Virus record (IMG/VR): IMGVR_UViG_3300025543_005580
Span: 47,990-111,989 of that record
Source of the DNA: a virus
Length of the DNA stretch: 64,000 nucleotides
Direction: 5' to 3' (one strand)
Position numbers and translations under genes: made by a program. The notes beneath the pieces are model-generated. The model was not told the origin of the DNA. It saw only the letters and a program-made list of their open reading frames with translations, and searched no databases. Positions 36,839-45,008 of the stretch are shown here, piece by piece (the first letter of the stretch is position 1; the number at the start of each line of letters is the position of its first letter).

Positions 36839-37486
36839 TTATACACCTAATGCGGTCATCATCGCGCCATCTTGAGTTGTAGGATCTTCATAAGTAACCA
36901 AACATCCTTTAGCATATATACCTGTTGAACCTTCAATATCTTCAATTTCAGTTCCATTTAAGTTATATGGACCTTGTTGACCTATTAAACTTGGGAGTCT
37001 TTTTGTTAAATCTAAAAGAGTAGTAAGATTATTACCAGTTTCAGGTTGCCCAGGTAGATCTGTAACCCATTCAACAGAGAATACCATTACGTTTTTATCT
37101 TCAGAACCAACATAAATACACCATCTAGAATCACCTCCTAAAATTGGGGTTCCATTAATTGTAGATATTGCGGTCTGGATTAAACCATCAGAAGCGATTA
37201 GATTTGCACCTCTTCTACACTCATAACCTATATTTAGATTATCTGCGCCTGTTAATTGGCTTTCACGTATTGCAAAAGTACCTACTTCTGCGGCAGGTAT
37301 TCTTCCCCCGTTAACAGATCCGTTAAAAAATCCACCTATATTGTAGATACTTCTAATATCTTGGGCGATAGGGATACGAGCAGCAATATCACCTTGTTGC
37401 GCTACAGAAATTCCTGTTAGGAATGAGTTTGGACAAGCCACATATCTAATGTTATCTTGTGGGCTTTGTGTTAAAATAATTGGCAT
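36839..37486 (-). CDS. Orphan protein with its own terminator (215 aa)
   Basis: It opens MPIILTQSPQDNIRYVACPN and is a soluble, beta-rich protein with no charged coiled coil, no membrane helix and none of the LNE tripeptides of its upstream neighbours. The composition (G, N, T, I) looks like a structural or secreted protein. The strong dedicated terminator and a 49-base gap upstream suggest high, independent expression, as for a head decoration protein, but I recognise no family and this is only inference. Confidence 0.72.
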   Translation of the reverse strand: MPIILTQSPQDNIRYVACPNSFLTGISVAQQGDIAARIPIAQDIRSIYNIGGFFNGSVNGGRIPAAEVGTFAIRESQLTGADNLNIGYECRRGANLIASDGLIQTAISTINGTPILGGDSRWCIYVGSEDKNVMVFSVEWVTDLPGQPETGNNLTTLLDLTKRLPSLIGQQGPYNLNGTEIEDIEGSTGIYAKGCLVTYEDPTTQDGAMMTALGV

Positions 37487-37535
37487 TTTTATTTGGTTTT
37501 AAGTTATGTTGTTGATAATACATATATGGAAAAAT

Positions 37536-37838
37536 TTACTCTTTCCAAATTTTTATTATTAATTTTCCTTCTCCTTTTATAACACGATGCCATTCGTGTT
37601 TTGGAATAAATATAGGCACATTCATTGAAGTTGGTAATTGGTCTTCTAACTGTATTTGCCAATCTGTTTTACCTATAATCTCAATTGTTCTATCTTCATC
37701 ATCACGATGCCACATAAGTTCAATTGGGTCTATATTTTCACTAAATTCCCTAATTGTATATTTGTTGTTGATTTCTATATCAACATAAGGTCTACCAGAA
37801 ACCTCCGAAATTTGATTTGAGTCCGAGTAATTTTGCAT
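37536..37838 (-). CDS. Small cupin-like protein (100 aa)
   Basis: I start it at ATG 37838 (MQNYSDSNQISEVSG), which limits overlap with the upstream gene to 47 bases; the frame runs 27 codons further but through that gene. The core LMWHRDDEDRTIEIIGKTDW followed by IFIPKHEWHRVIKG has His and Asp/Glu spacing of a cupin-type beta barrel, and I recall similar short proteins, alone or as fused domains, in marine T4-like phages. The function is unknown. Confidence 0.75.
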   Translation of the reverse strand: MQNYSDSNQISEVSGRPYVDIEINNKYTIREFSENIDPIELMWHRDDEDRTIEIIGKTDWQIQLEDQLPTSMNVPIFIPKHEWHRVIKGEGKLIIKIWKE

Positions 37839-38619
37839 AACGTGGTAAGCGACAAGACCAATATCCTGCCTTTGTTTTATCCTTTTTAGTTGAACATTTA
37901 TGACGTGCCGCAAATGCATTACGTGCTTTTTTATCGTTGATTTTAGCTCTTAAACCACCTGAACCGAAACGTACTGTTTTAATTTTCTTGGTTTTAGGAT
38001 CTTTAACATAAACCTTATATGCTTTACCTCCTGAAGAGTCACGCATTGGTTTATTTAATTTTTTATTGTCGTTTTTGGCTTCTTTAAGTACAAACTTATC
38101 CACCCAAACATCGTGGGTTAATCTATATAATACTTTGTCTGGTATTCTATCTGTGTATATTTTTATTACACCTTCAGTACCACTATGTCTAGTATGATTG
38201 ATATTCATATCTTGCAATTTATCAATCATAAGGTCATAATTTTCAGGTCTAACTTTTAATAGAGCATATTTTCTATCATCTTCTCCACCTTCTTCATATG
38301 TTCCTTCGTCTAACATAGGAAAATCTAATGGTACTTTTTTACCTTCAAACATGCCATAATGACCTAAATCTGTTTCTGTTAGAACAGCTAAATCATCTTC
38401 ATGAGTAATCTCTAAAATATTACGAGAATATAAAGAACGAGCTTCAGCCCATAAGTTAAAGTAACTATCCGAACCAGCACGATATAAGTGTTCTGTTAGC
38501 GGTTTATTAGCGTCCATATGGTATTTTAAACCTTCAGACAATATAGCACGTGGAGCTAAACTTTCGTTGAGCATTAACGTTGATTTTGTATCGCAAGTAT
38601 TACATCCGCAGTCGCACAT
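37792..38619 (-). CDS. Three-part phage protein with Cys-rich start and basic tail (275 aa)
   Basis: The start MCDCGCNTCDTKST packs four cysteines into nine residues. A SLAPRAILSEGLKYHMD region (about 20-107) and a PLDFPMLDEG segment are of a type conserved in T4-like marine phages. The last ~90 residues are very basic (VYVKDPKTKKIKTVRFGSGG then AARHKCSTKKDKTKAGYWSC), another domain found at the ends of unrelated phage proteins and plausibly nucleic-acid or zinc binding. M-L-N-E (16-19) and I-L-S-E are candidate protease sites that would free the body from the Cys-rich leader. Function unknown. Confidence 0.8.
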   Translation of the reverse strand: MCDCGCNTCDTKSTLMLNESLAPRAILSEGLKYHMDANKPLTEHLYRAGSDSYFNLWAEARSLYSRNILEITHEDDLAVLTETDLGHYGMFEGKKVPLDFPMLDEGTYEEGGEDDRKYALLKVRPENYDLMIDKLQDMNINHTRHSGTEGVIKIYTDRIPDKVLYRLTHDVWVDKFVLKEAKNDNKKLNKPMRDSSGGKAYKVYVKDPKTKKIKTVRFGSGGLRAKINDKKARNAFAARHKCSTKKDKTKAGYWSCRLPRYAKLLGLKSNFGGFW

Positions 38620-38635
38620 ATTATTTTGTTTTATT

Positions 38636-39823
38636 TTATTTTATACCAGAATATTGGAATTTTAACATCCCCATTTGACCTAACCTACCCACATTACTAG
38701 GTGGTCTGTCAGGTTTAATACTTTTATCACTTCTGATAGTCATTTTTAATTTTAATTCTTCACCAGTAGCACCTTCAATTATTATATAAAATCCTTGAAC
38801 TGAAGAATCATCCATAACAGCTTTAAAGGATTTAATTGATCCTAAGGTAGAGGCTAGTATGTCTGATTTTTGAGATGCACTATTTCCTACTGCTTTTACA
38901 AGTATTAAAGGTATTTCTTGTTCTTTTTGAAGGTTAAAACTATTAAACACCCACCCTTTAAATTCTTCTAAACTTAATGAATTAATAGCATCAATGACTA
39001 CTTCTCTATTTACATTAAGCATCTCTCTATAAAGATCATTTGCTTCAATTTCATCTTCTAAATAAAATTGAACATATAAATCTACTACAGCTCTTTTATA
39101 TGTTTTTGTAAAATAGTTTGAGGCGTTAACACCTTCTATATTTTTTATTCCTGGTATTTTGCTATAAACTCTATCCCACATTTCTTGGTATAGGGCAGGT
39201 AAAAAATCCTCTTTACCCATAGCATTTAATTGAGTAGTAACAAAGGAATTAAGTAAAGGTTCTGATGATTTTTCAGTTCCCGCTTTTAATGACACCCCTA
39301 CAATTGATCCATCTTTAAAAAAGATAAATATGTCTCCAGCATGTCCGCTAGGTACTCCTTCTGGTTTTGCTCTATAACCCCAAACAACATAATCTATGGG
39401 ATTTTTACTATTTAAATCATAAAGCCAATTAGTTATCCCTATAGCATTTTGAAATTTTTCATCTAACATTTTGGGAGATAATACCTCTTCCATTGTATCA
39501 AAAATATTCTTTGCGGATTGTCTATCACCTGAATTAACAAAAGCTTTACTATTAAGGGAATGGTTTTTTACAAAGTCTTTAAAATCTTCTACTGAGGATG
39601 GTTTGTACCCGTCATTAAAGGCTAATGCTGGGGGTAGTTCTGTTATAGCTGCTGATAAAGTAGTATCAACTCTACCCTCATTTTCTTCTAAGCTAAATTT
39701 TTCACCTAAAAATTCACTTAATAATGTCTCCAATAACAAAACATCCTGATCATTATTCATGTCAGGATATCCTTTAGGAAATTTATATGCAATCCTATTT
39801 AAATATTTTGTAATATTATCCAA
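38636..39823 (-). CDS. Unknown protein with a PD-(D/E)XK-like motif (395 aa)
   Basis: The N-terminus is MDNITKYLNRIAYKFPKGYP. Around residues 165-190 the sequence GDIFIFFKDGSIVGVSLKAG has the shape of a PD-(D/E)XK nuclease core (Asp in a first strand, then S-L-K at the end of the second). The remainder is mixed helix and strand without membrane segments. It follows the 97-residue tagged gene by 7 bases and belongs to the block of putative internal head proteins. If it is a nuclease, a role against host DNA or in DNA processing is conceivable. The motif is short and the call tentative. Confidence 0.68.
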   Translation of the reverse strand: MDNITKYLNRIAYKFPKGYPDMNNDQDVLLLETLLSEFLGEKFSLEENEGRVDTTLSAAITELPPALAFNDGYKPSSVEDFKDFVKNHSLNSKAFVNSGDRQSAKNIFDTMEEVLSPKMLDEKFQNAIGITNWLYDLNSKNPIDYVVWGYRAKPEGVPSGHAGDIFIFFKDGSIVGVSLKAGTEKSSEPLLNSFVTTQLNAMGKEDFLPALYQEMWDRVYSKIPGIKNIEGVNASNYFTKTYKRAVVDLYVQFYLEDEIEANDLYREMLNVNREVVIDAINSLSLEEFKGWVFNSFNLQKEQEIPLILVKAVGNSASQKSDILASTLGSIKSFKAVMDDSSVQGFYIIIEGATGEELKLKMTIRSDKSIKPDRPPSNVGRLGQMGMLKFQYSGIK

Positions 39824-39830
39824 TTTTATT

Positions 39831-40124
39831 TTATTTTACTATTACTTTAAATAAACCTGGGTGTTCTTTTTCGAAATATTTAGCTTGATTATAGCTACGA
39901 CCAAAAACAAATTCATCTAATTCATCTGCATCAGTATATGTCGTAACATCTACTTCACCATCTTCTATTTCATCTTCAGTACCAAATTCATATGGAGAAT
40001 CTGCTAATTCACCTGACTCAACGTCAAAAGCTATTTCTGGGGTTAGAAGTTCAATGTGGTAATCCACTTCTTCTTCAAATAAGCGGCCTTCAGCTAAATA
40101 TTTTTTTAAATTGAAATTGTTCAT
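39831..40124 (-). CDS. Small acidic protein with shared N-terminal tag (97 aa)
   Basis: It opens MNNFNLKKYLAEGRLFEEE, one of six copies of a near-identical N-terminal peptide in this block. The rest is highly acidic (DEIEDGEVDV) and unrelated to the other tagged proteins. The tag resembles T4 capsid-targeting sequences: an amphipathic N-terminus ending in L-x-E sites (LAE, LFE) where gp21 would cut. The upstream leader is A-rich (minus strand AAAATAAAAC before the ATG) with no Shine-Dalgarno. Its likely role is an internal head protein; its function after ejection is unknown. Confidence 0.75.
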   Translation of the reverse strand: MNNFNLKKYLAEGRLFEEEVDYHIELLTPEIAFDVESGELADSPYEFGTEDEIEDGEVDVTTYTDADELDEFVFGRSYNQAKYFEKEHPGLFKVIVK

Positions 40125-40152
40125 TGTTTTATTTTTTTATTTTAATTTTATT

Positions 40153-40683
40153 TTAGATGATATAATACAAATCGTCTTTTAACATTTTCCTCATTTCATC
40201 TTTACTGAATTGAGGGATTGGTTTTCCATTAGCATCCATTTTAAATGCAGGAAGGAATTCTCTTCCATCTTCATCAGATAATTGTGGTATAGCATAAATT
40301 TCAATATCACCATTACTATGGATTTCTACATACCCCTCATCTCCAACAGCATACATACCAGGTTTAACCATTTGAGCTACCATATCAAAATCGTAGGGAT
40401 AATCATTTTCTTCAGCAAATTCTTTTTCGTATACATTAGAATTAAAGCTAAAATTATTATAAAATTTATTAAATTCTTCTTCGTTCCAAGGGCCTGATTG
40501 GTTATAGCCATATATATCATCATTTACTCCATCATAATATCCTGCACCACCTGAACCTACTCCCCCTAAAAGACCATCATCAAATCTAAATCCTGCTTTT
40601 ACGAGTACATCTTCAATGTCTCTTAGTTCTTCTTTTAATAAGCGACCTTCGGCTAAATATTTTTTTAAATCAAAGTTATCCAT
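40153..40683 (-). CDS. Tagged putative internal head protein (176 aa)
   Basis: It opens MDNFDLKKYLAEGRLLKEE, the shared tag, with L-A-E and L-K-E as candidate cut sites. The body is acidic and tyrosine/glycine-rich (DDGLLGGVGSGGAGYYDG, then a YVEIHSNGDIEIYAIPQL beta hairpin). The beta motif is of a kind also seen in the 438-residue tagged protein (EGEIEIISAE). No family is recognised. It is flanked by A-rich spacers of 28-32 bases. The antisense of its first 45 bases is nearly identical to that of the other tagged genes, so the tag is also a DNA-level dispersed repeat. Confidence 0.75.
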   Translation of the reverse strand: MDNFDLKKYLAEGRLLKEELRDIEDVLVKAGFRFDDGLLGGVGSGGAGYYDGVNDDIYGYNQSGPWNEEEFNKFYNNFSFNSNVYEKEFAEENDYPYDFDMVAQMVKPGMYAVGDEGYVEIHSNGDIEIYAIPQLSDEDGREFLPAFKMDANGKPIPQFSKDEMRKMLKDDLYYII

Positions 40684-40715
40684 TTTATTTTTATTTTATT
40701 TCCTTTTATTTTATT

Positions 40716-41273
40716 TTATTCGCTTGCTAAATCCATAGCATATTGTTCAACTTCATCGGCATCATACCCAAAATCTTCAACATCTTCTATAAATTCTGCT
40801 TTACCATTAGTAAGTATATTAGCTAATACAGTACCTGCTTCTCCTAAAGCATACTCAAAATCTTCCATTTTACTAAGATCCATTATAGCAGATTTAAAAC
40901 TTTTTTTCTGTATGGGGGTAAGAAAAATTGGTTTTGATTCTTCTTTTTGTTTTTGAATTGGTTGAGATGGTTGAGATGGTGGAGTAAGTTTTTGTAAATT
41001 TAAATCGTTATCCCAAGTTAATTCATAATCCATTAATTTTCCTGTATTAGTTTCCGCTGTAACATTAGCCTGAATTGCTTTATGCTGTATCTTGTTGTTT
41101 TTGGAAGATGTAACCCTAATAGATTGTATAGGATCTAATCCGTTTTGTTCATTATATGTTGATATTATTGGGAATGCCATTTTTTCAATTTCCTCCATAC
41201 CAACATTCACAAAGTTTTCTTCTTCAAATAAGCGACCTTCAGCTAAATATTTTTTTAAATCAAAGTTGTTCAT
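40716..41273 (-). CDS. Tagged putative internal head protein (185 aa)
   Basis: It opens MNNFDLKKYLAEGRLFEEE, the shared tag. The body has a small alpha/beta segment (residues ~25-95), a proline/glutamine linker (PPSQPSQPIQKQKEE) and an acidic helical C-terminus (FIEDVEDFGYDADEVEQY). After the tag the sequence is unrelated to the other tagged proteins. The most likely role is a protein packed into the head and trimmed at L-F-E (15-17). Its function is unknown. Confidence 0.75.
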   Translation of the reverse strand: MNNFDLKKYLAEGRLFEEENFVNVGMEEIEKMAFPIISTYNEQNGLDPIQSIRVTSSKNNKIQHKAIQANVTAETNTGKLMDYELTWDNDLNLQKLTPPSQPSQPIQKQKEESKPIFLTPIQKKSFKSAIMDLSKMEDFEYALGEAGTVLANILTNGKAEFIEDVEDFGYDADEVEQYAMDLASE

Positions 41274-41292
41274 TTTATTTTATTATTTTATT

Positions 41293-41814
41293 TTATACTT
41301 CTATATCTGTTGTATCGTCAACTTCTACATCTATTTCTTCAGTATCACTACCTTCTCCTGGTGATGAGGTTGTTGATGCGGTATCTGATGCTTCTAAAGC
41401 TGCTTCATCTCCCATTTCAGCATCGCTGTTACCATAAGATAACATACGAGCTATAGCTTCAATAGCTCTTTCTTCCTCATTTAAATTAAGTAAATAATAT
41501 TTTTTACCTTCAATTTTAGCAATCCAACTACGAACTGCCCAAATTAAATAAAATACTTCATCATTTGCTAGTACAATTCTAAATGTAGTAGGTTTTGGAG
41601 CTACCCATTGGATATCTTTAACGAATGTTTCAAATTGATCCGTTAGCATATCAACTAATATTCTCTTTAGTTCTGGGAATTTTAAGAGCATTGGAAATTT
41701 TTCAATTTCTAAATCTATAGTGGAATTACCCCCATCCAAATCAACGAATGATCCTGGTTTGTATACTTGGCTTACAAGTCCTTTGATTTTATCTCTTAAT
41801 TCTGATTTAGTCAT
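41293..41814 (-). CDS. Unknown protein with MTKSE-type start and acidic tail (173 aa)
   Basis: The N-terminus MTKSELRDKIKGLVSQVYK is a weak match to the MKKSE module of the 120- and 438-residue proteins. Residues ~30-125 form a mixed alpha/beta domain (with FRIVLANDEVFYLIWAVRSW and KKYYLLNLNEEERA). The tail is Ser/Thr/Asp/Glu-rich and low in complexity. It shares one base with the next upstream gene (TAATG). I recall no family; context suggests a head-internal or scaffold-associated protein. Confidence 0.72.
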   Translation of the reverse strand: MTKSELRDKIKGLVSQVYKPGSFVDLDGGNSTIDLEIEKFPMLLKFPELKRILVDMLTDQFETFVKDIQWVAPKPTTFRIVLANDEVFYLIWAVRSWIAKIEGKKYYLLNLNEEERAIEAIARMLSYGNSDAEMGDEAALEASDTASTTSSPGEGSDTEEIDVEVDDTTDIEV

Positions 41815-43157
41815 TATTTAGACTTTAATTTTTCTGCTAATCTTTTAGCAATTTTTTCGGCTTTACTTAAATCGCCTTTATTCATTGCTTTTCTAGCTTG
41901 TTGGAGTTGATAAGTTTTAGATATATCTCCTTTATGTTTATTCAATGCCTTTTGAATAGCAGAAGCTAACATATCAGCTTTACCTGGGGTTTCTTCGTTT
42001 ATTTCAATATCATCAACAACATCAACTTCCATTTCAGGGGTGATATCATCCATTCTATCTACTACAGCATCAATTGCTGGTTCTTTTAGTTCAAAATCTA
42101 AGTAATGCTTAGCACCTACAATAGCTGATTTAGCATTTGAGATTTTTGATTGCCACCAATGTGGTAAATCAACTTCTCCTTTACCTTCAAAATCATCCAT
42201 CATTTGGTATAATTCCATAGCATATTTTCCAATACGATATAGATCACCTTTTAACATATGAGGTTCGTTATCTTGATGACCAAGATCCATATCTTCTTGC
42301 ATCATGTCCTCATCTTCATCTTCTTCCTCACCGTATTCTTCAATTTCGTCTACGATTGAAGCAATTGTAGTATCGTATCTGTTTGAGCTAGAACCTAAAT
42401 CGAAAGCACCATATGCGTCTCCTTTACTAAGGTAAGATGGGAAGTTTTGTGCGATAATATCTCTGGCTTGATCTCCTAATACTTGGAGTTCATCTAAGAT
42501 ATTTCTTAGCTCCATAAGAGCTTCTACTTTATCTTCATTTAATGCATTTTCACTTAAAAATTTAGCTTTTGCTGCTTTAAAATCACCTTTGTATAGTTGT
42601 TTAACTATTTTACGTCCTAAAGTTTCTAATTGATCTAAATCTAAAGAATGAGGTTTACCAAATCCTTTTAAATATGCCGCTCCAATGTCTCCATACTCTG
42701 CAGGATCAATTACATCTTCAACACCTTCTTTTAGATCACCTAATTCCTTAGCTGCTCTAACAAGATCATTTCTTGCTTCATCTTCACCAACACCTCTGTA
42801 TTTGGCTATCTTTTTAATAGCCATTTTAGCAATGCGTTTTTCTTCAGATGAAGAACTTTCATCTAGGTTTTTTTCAATTGCCGCGCCACGTTTTTCTTCG
42901 TAATCTGAAAGTTTACCATCTTTATTTAGATCGGCTGCTTTAGGATTTTTAAGAGAATCTTTAATCATCTCTCTAACTTTATCTTGATTCATATTTTCAG
43001 TTTTTTTCTTAGCCATATTAGTTGCGCGACCATACATTACTGCTTCCGCGTCCTTACCATAACGTTTAACGAAGGACCTCTTATTTGTTTTGAGGTCCAT
43101 TATCGCATCTTCTCGATTTTCGAGTTCTTGTTTAGTAAGTTCGCGTTCGTTAAGCAT
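41814..43157 (-). CDS. Lysine-rich putative internal head protein (447 aa)
   Basis: I start it at 43157, giving MLNERELTKQELENREDAIM. The frame extends 39 codons further but overlaps the small gene at 43168-43323. The opening, with KRYGKDAEAVMYGRATNMAK near residue 30, is typical of a protein type I recall from marine T4-like phages. An ADLNKDGKLSDYEE segment (about 75-88) is an EF-hand-like calcium loop. L-N-E, A-L-N-E-D and I-N-E-E are spread along the chain and would cut it into pieces. The C-terminal 60 residues are basic (GDLSKAEKIAKRLAEKLK). Its likely role is internal head protein or polyprotein. Confidence 0.78.
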   Translation of the reverse strand: MLNERELTKQELENREDAIMDLKTNKRSFVKRYGKDAEAVMYGRATNMAKKKTENMNQDKVREMIKDSLKNPKAADLNKDGKLSDYEEKRGAAIEKNLDESSSSEEKRIAKMAIKKIAKYRGVGEDEARNDLVRAAKELGDLKEGVEDVIDPAEYGDIGAAYLKGFGKPHSLDLDQLETLGRKIVKQLYKGDFKAAKAKFLSENALNEDKVEALMELRNILDELQVLGDQARDIIAQNFPSYLSKGDAYGAFDLGSSSNRYDTTIASIVDEIEEYGEEEDEDEDMMQEDMDLGHQDNEPHMLKGDLYRIGKYAMELYQMMDDFEGKGEVDLPHWWQSKISNAKSAIVGAKHYLDFELKEPAIDAVVDRMDDITPEMEVDVVDDIEINEETPGKADMLASAIQKALNKHKGDISKTYQLQQARKAMNKGDLSKAEKIAKRLAEKLKSK

Positions 43158-43167
43158 GTGTTTTTTT

Positions 43168-43323
43168 TTACTTGTGTCCTCTTTTGAAGTCAGCGGATAA
43201 GTTTTTGATTTTGTTAGCGGCAGATCTACATCTTCCTTTAGCTGCAGCTGATGTTTTGTCAATTTCTGCTTCAATCAATAATACTTGTTCTTTGATTCCT
43301 TCTAATAATTCTTTAGTTTCCAT
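43168..43323 (-). CDS. Small Hc1-like basic protein (51 aa)
   Basis: The ATG is at 43323 and the TAA at 43168-43170. The 51 residues start METKELLEGIKEQVLLIEAE and end NLSADFKRGHK: an acidic N-terminal helix, then a basic, alanine-rich helix (SAAAKGRCRSAANKIK). The layout resembles the short histone H1-like Hc1 proteins of Bacteroidota and their phages, which bind DNA. An A-rich leader precedes it, and the next gene starts 10 bases after its stop. The frame is clean, but no alignment was possible. Confidence 0.72.
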   Translation of the reverse strand: METKELLEGIKEQVLLIEAEIDKTSAAAKGRCRSAANKIKNLSADFKRGHK

Positions 43324-43370
43324 AATTTTTATTGTTTTATAAATTTAATTGTTTGTTTATTTTTATTTTA

Positions 43371-44687
43371 TTATAATAATTTGTTTATCAAGCCATCGTT
43401 ACCTCTACGAACTGTAGATTCGTTAATTGACTCATTATTATCTACTTTAGAAACGTGTGCTCTAGTAAAGTAAGTAATTGTATTACCAATTTGATCAGTT
43501 AGTTTTTCATCTCCTAATTTTTCAGCTTCTTCTTGAGCTTTCATTAGTAAACTTTGAACTGCGATTTCATCTTCACCTTCACCTGGCATACTACCTTTTA
43601 CGTCAATATCGGTTTCAACTGATTCATCATCAACTTCAACATCTTTTTCAATGTCAACATCAACTTTTTCGTTGTCTTCAACATCTACTTCTTCTGCTTC
43701 ATACATATCATCTCCTTCATCCATATCTTCTATTTCGGCTACTGGGTCATATGCATCTGTAGTATCATTGATTGTGATTTCAGCTTCAGCCATCATAGCT
43801 GCTTTAATCATTTCTTTTAACTCTGATTTTTTCATTTTAGTTTTATTTTCGTTTAATTCAGTAGGCATTTCTTCATCTACTATTTCTTCTTTGGTATATG
43901 ATTTTCCACACATTTTTTCGTATAGTTTTTCCATCTTGGCTTTTCGTCTTTCAAGATCTTTAACTTCACGCTGCATTTCTTTCATTTTTTTCTTATCAAC
44001 TAATTGCGATAAGTTATCATCCTCAGTAACCATTGAAATTCTTTGGTTTTTAGATTCGATCATTTCATCAATAGCTGCAATTTTAGCTTCTAAAGCAACA
44101 ACTTGTGATTGTTTTTCGATTTCAGCTAATTTGCTGTCTACTGTTTCTTTTTTCATTTTATTTGATTTTGTTTTTTTAATTTCTTCTTCTTTAATTTCTT
44201 CCATGTAGTCGCTCATTTCTTTTCTGCGCTCCATATAATCGGTTTCTACATCATCAGTCATACCAAGATCCGCTTTGGAATCTTCGGCTGAAATGATTTC
44301 AATTTCGCCTTCAGGGGTAATATAAGCTACTTTAGCATTTCTTGAAGCAGCATTAGTAACTAAATAACCATCACCTTCAGGACGGATTACAAATGAACCA
44401 CCAGCATAATCACCTAAATAATTAGCAATACCGAATCCTCTACTGTCTTCCCAATCATCACCTGGTGTGTTAGGTCCTGCTTCTACATCTAAATCAAAAC
44501 CACCACCACGAGGATCAGCTTCAATTGAGTTAGGTGTAATTATATATTTAAGATCTAATTCATTATCTTCAGCTGTAAATTCATCAGCAACTGCTTGAGC
44601 TACTTTTTGAACTAAATCATCAGTAAGTTCTACTTCGTTTAGTAGCTTACCTTCAGCTAAATATTTTTTATAATTAAAATTATCCAT
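43371..44687 (-). CDS. Tagged coiled-coil protein, likely two-part fusion (438 aa)
   Basis: It opens MDNFNYKKYLAEGKLLNEV, the shared tag with a perfect L-N-E at 16-18. Residues ~20-135 form a small alpha/beta domain. Residues ~145-265 are a charged coiled coil. After a T-E-L-N-E-N site comes MKKSELKEMIKAAMMAEAE, the same kind of start as the 120-residue protein, then a very acidic tail and NNESINEST near the C-terminus. It therefore looks like two internal proteins joined and separable by protease. The ATATTTATA motif lies 16 bases upstream. Confidence 0.8.
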   Translation of the reverse strand: MDNFNYKKYLAEGKLLNEVELTDDLVQKVAQAVADEFTAEDNELDLKYIITPNSIEADPRGGGFDLDVEAGPNTPGDDWEDSRGFGIANYLGDYAGGSFVIRPEGDGYLVTNAASRNAKVAYITPEGEIEIISAEDSKADLGMTDDVETDYMERRKEMSDYMEEIKEEEIKKTKSNKMKKETVDSKLAEIEKQSQVVALEAKIAAIDEMIESKNQRISMVTEDDNLSQLVDKKKMKEMQREVKDLERRKAKMEKLYEKMCGKSYTKEEIVDEEMPTELNENKTKMKKSELKEMIKAAMMAEAEITINDTTDAYDPVAEIEDMDEGDDMYEAEEVDVEDNEKVDVDIEKDVEVDDESVETDIDVKGSMPGEGEDEIAVQSLLMKAQEEAEKLGDEKLTDQIGNTITYFTRAHVSKVDNNESINESTVRRGNDGLINKLL

Positions 44688-44703
44688 TCCTAATATATTT
44701 ATG

Positions 44704-44712
44704 TATAAATAT
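44704..44712 (-). promoter_or_regulatory. ATATTTATA motif, candidate late promoter element
   Basis: Minus-strand ATATTTATA, 16 bases upstream of the 438-residue tagged gene, in the gap after the 97-residue basic gene. Confidence 0.5.
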
Positions 44713-44714
44713 GG

Positions 44715-45008
44715 TTATTTTTTAGACTGATACGTCCCTTTCTTGTATTTTGCAGATTTTGTGTTTTTAACAAATTGTTTACCTTTTTTATCACCACGGA
44801 CTTTTTTAGCTACTGTAGCTTTTCTTTCTGCCTTTGTTAAGGATTGAGCTTTTTTTCTAGGCAAACATCTAGTAGTTGCTTTACCTTTTTTCATAGTACC
44901 ACAAGGGCCAGTAATGTTACCAGCCGTATCAATTCGAACCCAATCCTCTTTTTTAAACCAATCGCGAAGGGATTCTGAAATTATTTCTTGTAGTCTTTCG
45001 TTTGTCAT
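44715..45008 (-). CDS. Small basic phage protein with GPCG/CLPRKKA motifs (97 aa)
   Basis: It begins MTNERLQEIISESLRDWFKK. The EDWVRIDTAGNITGPCGTMK then RCLPRKKAQSLTKAER pattern, followed by a strongly basic C-terminus (KGKQFVKNTKSAKYKKG), belongs to a short domain I recall as widespread in T4-like marine phages, of unknown function. Two cysteines (about residues 36 and 48) may bind metal. An I-S-E site in the first 12 residues fits the prohead protease rule. It shares one base with the upstream membrane protein gene (TAATG). It probably coats or condenses DNA, by composition only. Confidence 0.8.
   Translation of the reverse strand: MTNERLQEIISESLRDWFKKEDWVRIDTAGNITGPCGTMKKGKATTRCLPRKKAQSLTKAERKATVAKKVRGDKKGKQFVKNTKSAKYKKGTYQSKK

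Noticed and set aside
37792-37919. Overlap between the cupin-like and 275-residue frames as a possible frameshift
   Set aside because: Both proteins look complete; choosing ATG 37838 shortens the overlap to 47 bases, normal for this genome.
43158-43274. Upstream extension of the 447-residue protein
   Set aside because: It overlaps the 51-residue gene in another frame; MLNERELTK is a convincing N-terminus.
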